Shown: positions 1 through 6,130 of the stretch, piece after piece | How the letters are laid out: each line of letters opens with the position of its first letter | How positions within the stretch are numbered: the stretch's first letter is position 1 | DNA from: CAZABC01 sp964483405 | Lineage (GTDB): Bacteria; Chloroflexota; Limnocylindria; Limnocylindrales; CSP1-4 | Direction of reading: 5' to 3' | NCBI GenBank assembly: GCA_964483405.1 | Contig: CAZABC010000058.1 | Coordinates: 1 to 9,094, forward strand | DNA: 9,094 bases | Made by a program: the position numbers and the translations under genes | Notes under the pieces: model-generated | What the model was told of the DNA's origin: nothing | What the model saw: only the letters and a program-made list of their open reading frames with translations | Databases searched by the model: none

Positions 1-178
1 CCGCTACGAGAGCGACGGGCCCCGCCTCCAGCACCGGGCCGCGGACGCCGCGCTCCCGGCCGCGTTCCGGGCGCGCGCCGGTTACACCCCGGCGCTCGCC
101 CGACCGTTCGTTACCCCCGGCCGCCGACCGGGATCGCCGGGCAGACGAACTGCATCACCGGCTCGGACCCGACCGTGA
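1..178 (+). CDS. Possible 3' end of an unrecognised gene (partial)
   Basis: The frame starting at base 2 is open from the window edge to a TGA at 176-178. Its first part reads as RYESDGPRLQHRAADAALP and continues in protein-like composition, with almost every third codon base G or C to about base 117. After that, third positions turn mixed and the reading becomes Arg/Pro/Ser-rich. The last 68 nt would overlap the convergent gene at 111-518, which has the better coding signal there. The real end may therefore be misjudged, or the stretch may be non-coding. I do not recognise the peptide and assign no function. Confidence 0.3.
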   Translation, partial: RYESDGPRLQHRAADAALPAAFRARAGYTPALARPFVTPGRRPGSPGRRTASPARTRP

Positions 179-518
179 GCATCCCGGCCGCCGCGTACGC
201 GTCGATCTGCTCGTCGCTGACGAGCTGCACCGGCGCGACGTGCCAGGTCACCGGGAGCACCATCCACCGACCGCCGTTGTAGTCGCCGCTGCGGGGGCCG
301 GCGTCGGAGACCGGGACGAGACCGTCGCCGAGCAGGTAGATCGTGTCGAACGAGTGGGCGGGGGCCCCGGTGCCGCTCAGGTCGGTCGGCGTGCCGATCG
401 TCCGGAACCGGACCCCATCGACGTAGAAGGCGAGCGATGGCGGCCCGCCGGCCGCGGCCGGCCCGGCGATGCCGAGGAGCAGGACCCCGGCGGCGAGGAG
501 CGAGACGAGACGACGCAT
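111..518 (-). CDS. Small secreted conserved-hypothetical protein
   Basis: The protein has 135 residues. Residues 1-23 form a typical Sec signal peptide: Arg2-Arg3, a Leu/Ala/Gly-rich core, then PAAAG with likely cleavage after an AxA-type site near residue 23. The mature part is about 110 residues, globular and without repeats. It contains FYVDGVRF (31-38), SFDTIYLL (56-63), GDYNGGRWMVLPVTWH (78-93) and a C-terminal EPVMQFVCP (119-127) with the only Cys. I associate the DYNGGRW / FVCP pattern with secreted hypothetical proteins of Chloroflexota-like genomes, but know no function. The ATG at 518 is chosen because a GGAGGT lies 6 nt upstream and the signal peptide begins exactly there. The frame stays open further upstream but reads as Arg/Pro-rich shadow. 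It is divergent from the flavodoxin gene across a 240-bp gap. Confidence 0.75.
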   Translation of the reverse strand: MRRLVSLLAAGVLLLGIAGPAAAGGPPSLAFYVDGVRFRTIGTPTDLSGTGAPAHSFDTIYLLGDGLVPVSDAGPRSGDYNGGRWMVLPVTWHVAPVQLVSDEQIDAYAAAGMLTVGSEPVMQFVCPAIPVGGRG

Positions 519-524
519 GTCGGG

Positions 525-530
525 ACCTCC
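525..530 (-). promoter_or_regulatory. Strong ribosome binding site for the secreted protein at 111-518
   Basis: The minus strand reads GGAGGT followed by 6 nt and then ATG at 518. This is close to the ideal anti-16S match and spacing. It fixes the start within a longer open frame. Confidence 0.75.
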
Positions 531-545
531 GTGCGGCCCATCGAC

Positions 546-563
546 GGGCCGGCCGACCGGCCC
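546..563. repeat. GC-rich inverted repeat in the 5' leader of the 111-518 gene
   Basis: GGGCCGG (546-552), a 4-nt loop CCGA, then CCGGCCC (557-563) make a perfect 7-bp stem. It lies 27 nt upstream of the minus-strand ATG, inside the divergent gap 519-758. In such GC-rich DNA a short stem can be chance. It could be a leader hairpin or an operator half. I see no convincing promoter hexamers in the rest of this gap. Confidence 0.35.
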
Positions 564-743
564 ATGTGGACCGGGTCGCAACGCATGGTCGGCACCGTCG
601 ATGACGGGCCGACGGCGGGACGGTGACCGGACCGTGTCGTTCCGATGACGTCCCGGCCGGTCCGCTGGGTCGCTCGGCCCTGCCGCTCGCGGCCCGGTAC
701 GCGCCACCCTTGCCGGGGCGGACTCCGATGGCCGCCGGATCCC

Positions 744-749
744 GAGGTG
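744..749 (+). promoter_or_regulatory. Ribosome binding site for the flavodoxin gene
   Basis: GAGGTG lies 9 nt before the ATG at 759. It decides between this start and the upstream in-frame ATG at 645. Confidence 0.55.
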
Positions 750-758
750 CGCAGAACG

Positions 759-1304
759 ATGCGGGCGCTCGTCGTCTACGAGTCGATGTACGGCAACACG
801 CGCGAGATCGCCGAGGCGATCGCGACCGGGCTCGCCGAGGCGATGACGGTCGAGGTCGTCGAGGTCGGCGTTGCCCCGCCGTCGATCGGCCCCGAGGTCG
901 ACCTGCTCGTCGTCGGCGGACCGACCCACGCGCACGGGATGAGCAAGCCCGACTCGCGACGGACCGCGGCCAGGAACGCGAGCCGGGGGCTCGCCTCGAA
1001 CGGGATCGGGATCCGGGAGTGGCTCGACGGGCTCCGACCCGGCACGATCCGGGCCGCCGCGGCGTTCGACACGCGGATCAAGGGCCCCGGCCTGCTCTGG
1101 GGCTCGGCCGCCCGGGGCGCCCACGGCGCGCTCCACCGGCTCGGTGCACGGGCGGCCGCCGGCCCCGAGAGCTTCCTCGTGGATGGGCCGACCGGCCCGA
1201 CCTACGACCGCCTGCTCGACGGGGAGGTCGAGCGGGCCCGGACCTGGGGCCGTGAGCTCGGCGGGCGCGTCGCCGCCCCGGCCGCGGCTACGGCAGCCGG
1301 CTGA
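759..1304 (+). CDS. Flavodoxin-domain protein (FMN-binding)
   Basis: The protein has 181 residues and should be a soluble cytoplasmic FMN-binding electron carrier or FMN oxidoreductase. The N-terminus MRALVVYESMYGNTREIAEAI places strand beta-1, the phosphate-binding loop (S9-M-Y-G-N-T14) and helix 1 as in flavodoxins. DLLVVGGPTHAHGMSKP (48-64) is the second conserved element, a flavin-loop region typical of the bacterial 'flavodoxin domain' group. AAFDTR (101-106) and GSAARGA (115-121) follow, then PESFLVDG (136-143) near the C-terminus, and an Ala-rich tail. The physiological partner cannot be told from context: the neighbours are a secreted protein and the convergent CapA-like gene, whose 3' end it overlaps by 17 nt. 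The ATG at 759 is preferred over an upstream in-frame ATG at 645 because GAGGTG lies 9 nt upstream of it and the fold begins right at the ATG. Confidence 0.88.
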   Translation: MRALVVYESMYGNTREIAEAIATGLAEAMTVEVVEVGVAPPSIGPEVDLLVVGGPTHAHGMSKPDSRRTAARNASRGLASNGIGIREWLDGLRPGTIRAAAAFDTRIKGPGLLWGSAARGAHGALHRLGARAAAGPESFLVDGPTGPTYDRLLDGEVERARTWGRELGGRVAAPAAATAAG

Positions 1305-2895
1305 CCTCCCAGACCTGGTCGAGGACGTACGCCCCGTCCTGGAGCGGGTCCGTCAGGTTCGGCTGGGCCCAATCGACGACGACGTACGGGTGGAGCCGGA
1401 CCCGGACGAGCCGCTCGCCGACGAACGCGAGCTCGGGGATGACCCCCTCCATCGTCTGGCGGCTCCAGTGCTGGTGGAACAGGAAGTTGCCCATGCTCGA
1501 GATCGTGAAGCGGTGGCCGGTGTCGCCGCCGCGTTCCATCTGGGTCGCGCTCGCCCAGTGGGTCCCCTGGCCGATGATGACGTCGGCCCCGAGGTCGTAG
1601 AGATACGGCATCTGCTTGAGCTGGGCCTTCGTGAACGCAGCGTGGTACTCGGGGAAGCCCCACTGGGGCATGACGATGACGATGTCGGCCGCCGCGGTCG
1701 CGGCGGCCAGCGCCGCCTCGACGTTCGCGGGCGTGTACGAGAAGACGCCGGCGCTCGTGGCGGTCGCGGCGCGTGACACGCCGGTCGCGTCGAACCCGAC
1801 GACCGCGAACGTGACGCCGCGGACCTCGATGACGGCCGGGGCGATCGCCTCGGCGAGGTCGCGTCCCGCGCCGACGGTCCGGACGCCGGCCTCGGCGAAG
1901 TAGTCGAGCGTCTGGATCACGCCGGACCGGCCCTGGTCGCCGATGTGGTTCGAGCCGAGCGTCGCGACGTCGACGCCGTGGCGGGCGAGGAGCCCCGCGA
2001 CCCGCGGGTCGATCGAGAAGTTCGTCCCCTCGTTGTGCTGCCGGAACCCCTTCACCATCGGGCACTCGAAGTCGTTGAGGGTCAGGTCCGCCTCGGTCAG
2101 CAGCGCCTTGACCGCGCCGGCGTTGCCGGTCCGCTTCGGCTTCACGACCGGCCAGCCGCGCCCGTCGGGCCCGGAGAACCGGGTGTCCATGTAGACGCCC
2201 GTGTAGCGGGCGGTGCCGCCGGCGAGCGTCCAGTCCCAGCCCTTGCCGCGGACGACGGCCTGGAGGCTGACGCCGCGGTCCGGGCAGGTGCCGCCGGTCG
2301 CGACGACCGTCCGGACGTCGTCCGGCTCGTAGGCGGTCCAGGCGGCGGGGTATGCCGGAGCGAGGCCGGTGACGGGATAGGGAAGCGCACGGGCGGCGGC
2401 AGCCCCGAAGAGGTCGGCGCCGTCGACCGCGAGGGCCTTCACGATCGGTTCCACGAGCCCGACCGGCAGGAGGCCGAGACCGCCCTCCGTCGATCGCACC
2501 TCGGCGGCGACCGCCTCCGGCACCACGCACCCGTCGCCGCCTTCTGGCCCGATCGCCACCGCCGCGCCGGCGATCTCGAGGCGCTCGAGCCCGCACGGGA
2601 CGATCACCGAGCCGGTCTCGATCGCGGCCCTGAGCTCGTCGGCGGCGACCGTCACGCGCTTGTCGGTCAGGTCGACGACGATCGCCAGCGGGAACGGCTC
2701 GGGTGGCGGCGACGGGCTCGGCGAGGGCGAGGGTACGGGCGTCGGAGTGGGCGACGGGATGGCCGTCGCGGTCGGTGATGCGATCGCCGCGTCGGTCGGC
2801 GACGCGGTCGGGGCAGGGTCGCTCGCGAAGCAGCCGGAGAGCGCGACGGCGGTGACGACCGCGGCCACGACGAGCCGCGCTGATCGGCGGTGCAT
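1288..2895 (-). CDS. CapA (PGA_cap) family lipoprotein, divergent active-site motifs
   Basis: The protein has 535 residues. It opens with a lipoprotein signal (RR, hydrophobic stretch, LSGC with Cys22), then a Ser/Thr/Pro linker to about residue 68, so it should be anchored outside the membrane. Residues 70-180 (KRVTVAADELRAAI at 79-92, GGLGLLPVGLVEP at 138-150, KALAVDGADLF at 153-163) resemble half of a phosphate-type substrate-binding domain; this is from memory of family style. The PGA_cap domain spans about 195-505: TGGTCPDRGV (200-209), TLNDFECP (272-279), LGSNHIGDQG (313-322), MPQWGFPEY (409-417), GADVIIGQGTHW (436-447), ISSMGNFLF (465-473). CapA homologues take part in poly-gamma-glutamate or other envelope polymer synthesis and resemble metallophosphoesterases. 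Several canonical residues differ (GD to GG, HWG to QWG). The start lies in a large inverted repeat. The 3' end overlaps the flavodoxin gene by 17 nt. The actual substrate is unknown. Confidence 0.87.
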   Translation of the reverse strand: MHRRSARLVVAAVVTAVALSGCFASDPAPTASPTDAAIASPTATAIPSPTPTPVPSPSPSPSPPPEPFPLAIVVDLTDKRVTVAADELRAAIETGSVIVPCGLERLEIAGAAVAIGPEGGDGCVVPEAVAAEVRSTEGGLGLLPVGLVEPIVKALAVDGADLFGAAAARALPYPVTGLAPAYPAAWTAYEPDDVRTVVATGGTCPDRGVSLQAVVRGKGWDWTLAGGTARYTGVYMDTRFSGPDGRGWPVVKPKRTGNAGAVKALLTEADLTLNDFECPMVKGFRQHNEGTNFSIDPRVAGLLARHGVDVATLGSNHIGDQGRSGVIQTLDYFAEAGVRTVGAGRDLAEAIAPAVIEVRGVTFAVVGFDATGVSRAATATSAGVFSYTPANVEAALAAATAAADIVIVMPQWGFPEYHAAFTKAQLKQMPYLYDLGADVIIGQGTHWASATQMERGGDTGHRFTISSMGNFLFHQHWSRQTMEGVIPELAFVGERLVRVRLHPYVVVDWAQPNLTDPLQDGAYVLDQVWEVSRLP

Positions 2896-2916
2896 CGCTC
2901 GATGCTACCGCCGATC
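2882..2916. promoter_or_regulatory. Near-perfect inverted repeat containing the capA-like start codon
   Basis: On the plus strand GATCGGCGGT (2882-2891) and GCATCG (2892-2897) are followed by a 2-nt centre CT. Then come CGATGC (2900-2905), one unpaired T (2906) and ACCGCCGATC (2907-2916). The 16-bp arms are perfect apart from the single bulge. The start codon of the CapA-like gene (2893-2895) lies in one arm. In the minus-strand mRNA the start codon would be buried in the 3' arm, with the GGCGGT that could act as a weak ribosome site in the 5' arm. It may act as a translation-blocking hairpin or as a DNA operator. The structure is seen directly; the role is inferred. Confidence 0.7.
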
Positions 2917-2929
2917 GGGCCCGGGACGT

Positions 2930-2941
2930 GGCGGGCCCGCC
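2930..2941. repeat. 12-bp perfect palindrome in the divergent promoter region
   Basis: GGCGGGCCCGCC is its own reverse complement. It lies between the CapA-like gene (start 2895) and the carbohydrate-binding lipoprotein (start 3070), 14 bp from the larger inverted repeat at 2882-2916. It is a possible operator, but in such GC-rich DNA it could be chance. Confidence 0.3.
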
Positions 2942-3057
2942 GGCCGCGCACCGCCCTCGAGGTCCCGGGCGGCCGCGCGGCACGTAACCGTTCTGCAAGG
3001 TCCCTCCTCGTACGGTCGTCCTCGCGCGGCCGCCGACCGCGACCCGAACGACGACCC

Positions 3058-3063
3058 GAAGGA
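3058..3063 (+). promoter_or_regulatory. Ribosome binding site for the carbohydrate-binding lipoprotein gene
   Basis: GAAGGA with a 6-nt spacer precedes the ATG at 3070. It selects this start within a frame that is open from 2890. Confidence 0.55.
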
Positions 3064-3069
3064 CGACCG

Positions 3070-4710
3070 ATGCCCGTACGACCGATCCGCACGACGACCC
3101 TCCTGCTGGCCACCCTCACGCTCGTGGCCGGCTGCAGCACCGCCGGCGCCGACCCCGGCGCCTCCGCCGCGACGGGCGCGACCGGCTCGCCGACCGACGC
3201 CGGGATGACCGGCTCGACCACGACCGCAGCAGTCCTGGCGGCAAGCCACGACGACGAGGCCGACTACACCTGGGACCCGGCCTCGGAGGTCGCCGTCACG
3301 CTGGCCGATGGCGCGAGCAGCGGCGGCTCCGGCGTCTCGGTCGACGCCGACGTCGTGACGATCGGCGCCGCCGGGACGTACCGGATCGGCGGCTCGCTCA
3401 CCGATGGCAGCCTCGTCGTGGACGTCGCCACCGGCGGGGTCGTCCGGCTGGTCCTCGACGGCGCCGACATCGCGAGCGCCACCAGCGCCGCCCTCGCGGT
3501 CGTCGCTGCCGAGAAGGTCGTCGTCATCCTCGCCGACGGCTCCGAGAACGTCCTCGCCGACGCGGCGACGCACGCCGCCACCGACGCTGCCGAGGAACCG
3601 CTGGCGGCGCTCGCGAGCACGGCTGACCTGACGATCGCCGGCGACGGCTCGCTCGTCGTCGATGGCCGGGCGAACGACGGGATCTCGGGCAAGGACGGCC
3701 TGATCGTCGCTGGCGGCGACGTCACCGTCAGCGCGGTCGATGACGGCATCCGTGGCAAGGACTACCTCATCGTCACCGGGGGCACCCTCTCGGTGACGGC
3801 CGGGGGCGACGCGCTCAGGGCCGACAATCCCGAGGACGCCACGCTCGGCTACGTCACCATCGCCGGCGGGACGCTCGACCTCACCGCCGGCACCGACGCG
3901 GTCGACGCGACGACGACCGCGTCGGTCGCGTCCGGCTCCCTCGTCATCGACGCCGGCGACGACGCGATCCACGCCGAGGTCCGGGTCGAGGTGAACGGCG
4001 GCACGATCGACGTCGAGCGCTCGTACGAAGGGCTCGAGGCGACCCAGATCGTCGTGACCGGCGGTACGATCGACATCGTCGCGGACGACGACGGGCTCAA
4101 CGTCGCCGGCGGCAATGACGGCTCGGCGCTCCAGGGCGGCGACTTCACCGCCCCGGGCGGTGGCCCGCGCGGCGGCGGCGGCATGGGCCCCGGCGGCGAG
4201 ACGGCCGTCGACGGCTGGTTCGTCGAAGTCAGCGGCGGGACGATCACCATCGACGCCGGCGGCGACGGGTTCGATTCCAATGGCTCGGCGACCGTCACCG
4301 GCGGCATGATCGTCGTCAGCGGCCCGACGAGCAACGGCAACGGCGCGATCGACGTCAACGGCGAGTTCCTCATCTCGGACGCGGTGCTCGTCGCCGCCGG
4401 CAGCGCCGGGATGGCCGAGACGCCGAGCGCCTCCGCTGCCCAGGCGACGCTCGCGCTCACCTTCGACTCGTCGATCGCGGCGGGCACGGTCGTCCGCATC
4501 GAGGCGCCCGATGGCACCGCGATCGCGACCTTCGTCGGCGCCAAGCCCTTCCAGTCGCTGGTCGTCAGCTCGCCGGCCATCGAGCCCGGGACCGCCTACG
4601 AGGTCCTCGTCGGCGGCACCGCCACCGGCGAAGACATCGGCGGGCTCTACCTCGACCCGGCCTACACGCCGGGGACCTCGGTCGGCACCGTGTCGGCCAT
4701 CACCCGATAG
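3070..4710 (+). CDS. Carbohydrate-binding domain lipoprotein, Cthe_2159-like beta-helix
   Basis: The protein has 546 residues. A lipoprotein signal (RPIR, then a Leu/Thr-rich core, LVAGC with Cys22) is followed by a Gly/Ala/Ser/Thr linker to about residue 58. DYTWDPASEVAVTLADG (65-81), AAGTYRIGGSLTDGSLVV (100-117), VRLVLDGADI (125-134) and KVVVILADGSENVL (149-162) are hallmarks of the Cthe_2159 carbohydrate-binding family (PF14262). Members are right-handed parallel beta-helices; the founding protein was reported to bind acidic polysaccharides. About ten 'GGT-hydrophobic-DG' rungs follow (190-435), e.g. ANDGISGKDGLIVAGG and VDDGIRGKDYLIVTGG. A Gly-rich loop lies at 363-377. The C-terminal 455-546 looks like a separate beta-sandwich-like end. 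It is the first gene of an operon with DUF4956 (11-bp gap) and VTC genes, as in many bacteria. It probably sits on the outer face of the envelope and binds an anionic polymer (inference). Confidence 0.88.
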   Translation: MPVRPIRTTTLLLATLTLVAGCSTAGADPGASAATGATGSPTDAGMTGSTTTAAVLAASHDDEADYTWDPASEVAVTLADGASSGGSGVSVDADVVTIGAAGTYRIGGSLTDGSLVVDVATGGVVRLVLDGADIASATSAALAVVAAEKVVVILADGSENVLADAATHAATDAAEEPLAALASTADLTIAGDGSLVVDGRANDGISGKDGLIVAGGDVTVSAVDDGIRGKDYLIVTGGTLSVTAGGDALRADNPEDATLGYVTIAGGTLDLTAGTDAVDATTTASVASGSLVIDAGDDAIHAEVRVEVNGGTIDVERSYEGLEATQIVVTGGTIDIVADDDGLNVAGGNDGSALQGGDFTAPGGGPRGGGGMGPGGETAVDGWFVEVSGGTITIDAGGDGFDSNGSATVTGGMIVVSGPTSNGNGAIDVNGEFLISDAVLVAAGSAGMAETPSASAAQATLALTFDSSIAAGTVVRIEAPDGTAIATFVGAKPFQSLVVSSPAIEPGTAYEVLVGGTATGEDIGGLYLDPAYTPGTSVGTVSAITR

Positions 4711-4721
4711 GGGCGAGACCG

Positions 4722-5345
4722 ATGAACCTCCCGCTGATGTTCCTCTTCGACGTCATCGCCATCGGCGTCATGACGTTCGGGCTCTACTTCCCGCGCCACC
4801 GGCGGCGCGACATGGTCGTCGCCTACCTCGGCGTGAACATCGGGCTGCTCGCGATCACCAGCTCGCTGACCGCCGACGGGATGACCCTCGCCCTCGGCTT
4901 CGGGCTCTTCGCGGTCCTCTCGATCATCCGGCTCCGGTCGGCCGAGCTCGACCAGCCCGAGATCGCCTACTACTTCGCCGCCCTCGCGACGGGGCTCATC
5001 GGTGGGCTCGTGGTGACCCCGGTCTGGCTCGCGCCGGCGCTGATGGCCGCCATCCTCGTCGCGCTGCTCATCGGCGATCACCCGCGGCTCCTCCCGCGCT
5101 ACCGGGTCAGCACGCTCACCCTCGACGGCGCCTTCCTCGACGAGCGCGAGCTCGTCGTCCGGCTCGAGGACCTGCTTGGCGCCCGGGTCCACCGGATCAA
5201 GGTCCGGCGGGTCGATCTCGTCGAGGCGACGACGACCGTCGAGGTCCGCTACGAGCTCCGGCCGGCGACGACGCCCGCCGTCGTGCCGGCCCTGGCAGAC
5301 CTCGGGCCGCACGGTCCCGAGGCTGCGGTCGTGGTCCGCTCATGA
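4722..5345 (+). CDS. DUF4956 family integral membrane protein
   Basis: The protein has 207 residues. Hydrophobic segments at about 4-24, 31-49, 54-69 and 81-118 suggest four or five membrane spans (the last may be a pair). The charged cluster RHRRR (25-29) is probably cytoplasmic. GFGLFAVLSIIRLRSAEL (59-76) is the signature of DUF4956, which has the same small-residue GxFAxxSIxRxRS pattern. Residues 125-207 form a soluble alpha/beta tail (STLTLDGAFLDERELVVRL, later TTVEVRYELR). Function is unknown. The family is usually encoded beside VTC polyphosphate polymerase domain proteins and is guessed to be their membrane partner. Its ATG follows the lipoprotein stop by 11 bp with only a weak GGGGCGAG behind it, and its stop overlaps the next ATG (ATGA). 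Translation of the two is therefore probably coupled. Confidence 0.88.
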   Translation: MNLPLMFLFDVIAIGVMTFGLYFPRHRRRDMVVAYLGVNIGLLAITSSLTADGMTLALGFGLFAVLSIIRLRSAELDQPEIAYYFAALATGLIGGLVVTPVWLAPALMAAILVALLIGDHPRLLPRYRVSTLTLDGAFLDERELVVRLEDLLGARVHRIKVRRVDLVEATTTVEVRYELRPATTPAVVPALADLGPHGPEAAVVVRS

Positions 5346-6130
5346 GCGCCGTCGACCCCATCGCCGAGCGTCTCGAGGTCATCGTCCCGGTCGGCCTGGC
5401 CGAGCTCGACGCCACGGCCGCCTTGCTCACCCGCCGCGACCGCAAGTACCTCGTCCCCGAGGCGGTCGCGGCGGAGCTCGTCGAGCGGCTCTCGGGCTCG
5501 GCCCGGGTCCTCGAGATCGACGGCCGCCGGACCTTCCGCTACGAGTCGGTCTACTTCGATACCCCCGACGCCGCTGCGTACCTCCTCGCGGCCCGCCGCC
5601 GGCCGCGGCGGTTCAAGGTCCGGACGCGCTCGTACCTCGACGCCGGTCGCTGCCTCCTCGAGGTCAAGACCCGCGACCCGCGAGGCCGGACGGTCAAGGA
5701 GCGGGCCGAGCACCCGCTCGACATCCGATCCCGCCTCGAGCCGGTCGATCTCGCGTTCGTCGGCGCCTGCCCGCTCATCGGCGAGCGGAGTCGCGAGCTC
5801 GAGCCGGCCCTGACGACCGCCTTCCGCCGCTCGACCATCCTCCTCGAGGGCAGCGCGGCGCGGCTGACGATCGACACCGAGCTCGTCGCCCGCACCCCCG
5901 ACGGGCGATCGGTCTCGCTCGACGGCATGGCGATCGTCGAGACGAAGGCCGCCGGGCCGCCGTCGGACGCCGACCGACAGCTCTGGTCGCTCGGTCTGCG
6001 ACCGACGAGGGTCTCGAAGTTCGGCACCAGCCTCGCCGCGCTTCGGCCGGAGCTGCCGGCGAACAAGTGGACGCGGGCGCTTCGCGCGCCGTGGGTCGTC
6101 CGGGATCAGCTGACCGCGGCGATCGCCTGA
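5342..6130 (+). CDS. VTC-domain protein (polyphosphate polymerase-like, CYTH/TTM fold)
   Basis: The protein has 262 residues, a single VTC domain with no SPX and no membrane spans. In eukaryotic Vtc4 this tunnel domain makes polyphosphate from ATP. Bacterial members carry the annotation 'polyphosphate polymerase domain', mostly untested. The tunnel residues are present: RRDRKYLV (31-38, Lys35), VYFDTPD (70-76), RFKVRTRSY (90-98, Lys92/Arg94/Arg96), LLEVKT (105-110, Glu107/Lys109), RTVKER (116-121), RLTIDT (174-179), AIVETKA (197-203, Glu200/Lys202) and SKF (225-227). It therefore looks catalytically intact. The start is ATG at 5342 inside the ATGA overlap with DUF4956 and has no ribosome site of its own, which points to coupling. 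The 3' end overlaps the convergent aminotransferase gene by 25 nt. No CotH gene follows, unlike in many related clusters. Confidence 0.88.
   Translation: MSAVDPIAERLEVIVPVGLAELDATAALLTRRDRKYLVPEAVAAELVERLSGSARVLEIDGRRTFRYESVYFDTPDAAAYLLAARRRPRRFKVRTRSYLDAGRCLLEVKTRDPRGRTVKERAEHPLDIRSRLEPVDLAFVGACPLIGERSRELEPALTTAFRRSTILLEGSAARLTIDTELVARTPDGRSVSLDGMAIVETKAAGPPSDADRQLWSLGLRPTRVSKFGTSLAALRPELPANKWTRALRAPWVVRDQLTAAIA

Noticed and set aside
620..635. ACGGT-N6-ACCGT small inverted repeat as an operator in the 519-758 gap
   Set aside because: Five-base arms are expected by chance in such GC-rich DNA, and nothing near it resembles a promoter.
2694..2790. Low-complexity GGCGACGGG-like repeats read as a minisatellite
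   Set aside because: They encode the Ser/Thr/Pro linker of the CapA-like lipoprotein. The repetition follows from codon use for Pro-Ser/Thr runs.
1202..2998. 598-residue minus-strand open frame overlapping the CapA-like gene, with an AGGAGGGA on the minus strand at 3001-3008
   Set aside because: It is Arg/Gly-rich shadow reading of the CapA-like gene in another frame. The lipoprotein signal and PGA_cap motifs are only in the 1288-2895 frame. The ribosome-site-like bases are 17 nt from the nearest GTG of the shadow frame and far from the real ATG.
2984..3014. Possible ECF-sigma promoter GTAACC...CGTACG upstream of the carbohydrate-binding lipoprotein
   Set aside because: The spacing between the boxes is 19 bp, longer than the usual 16-17, and the match is partial. 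It is not strong enough to annotate.
4156..4200. Gly-rich GGC/GGT run as a possible frameshift or insertion in the carbohydrate-binding lipoprotein
   Set aside because: The frame is continuous on both sides, and Gly-rich loops at this place are usual in the Cthe_2159-like family as I know it.
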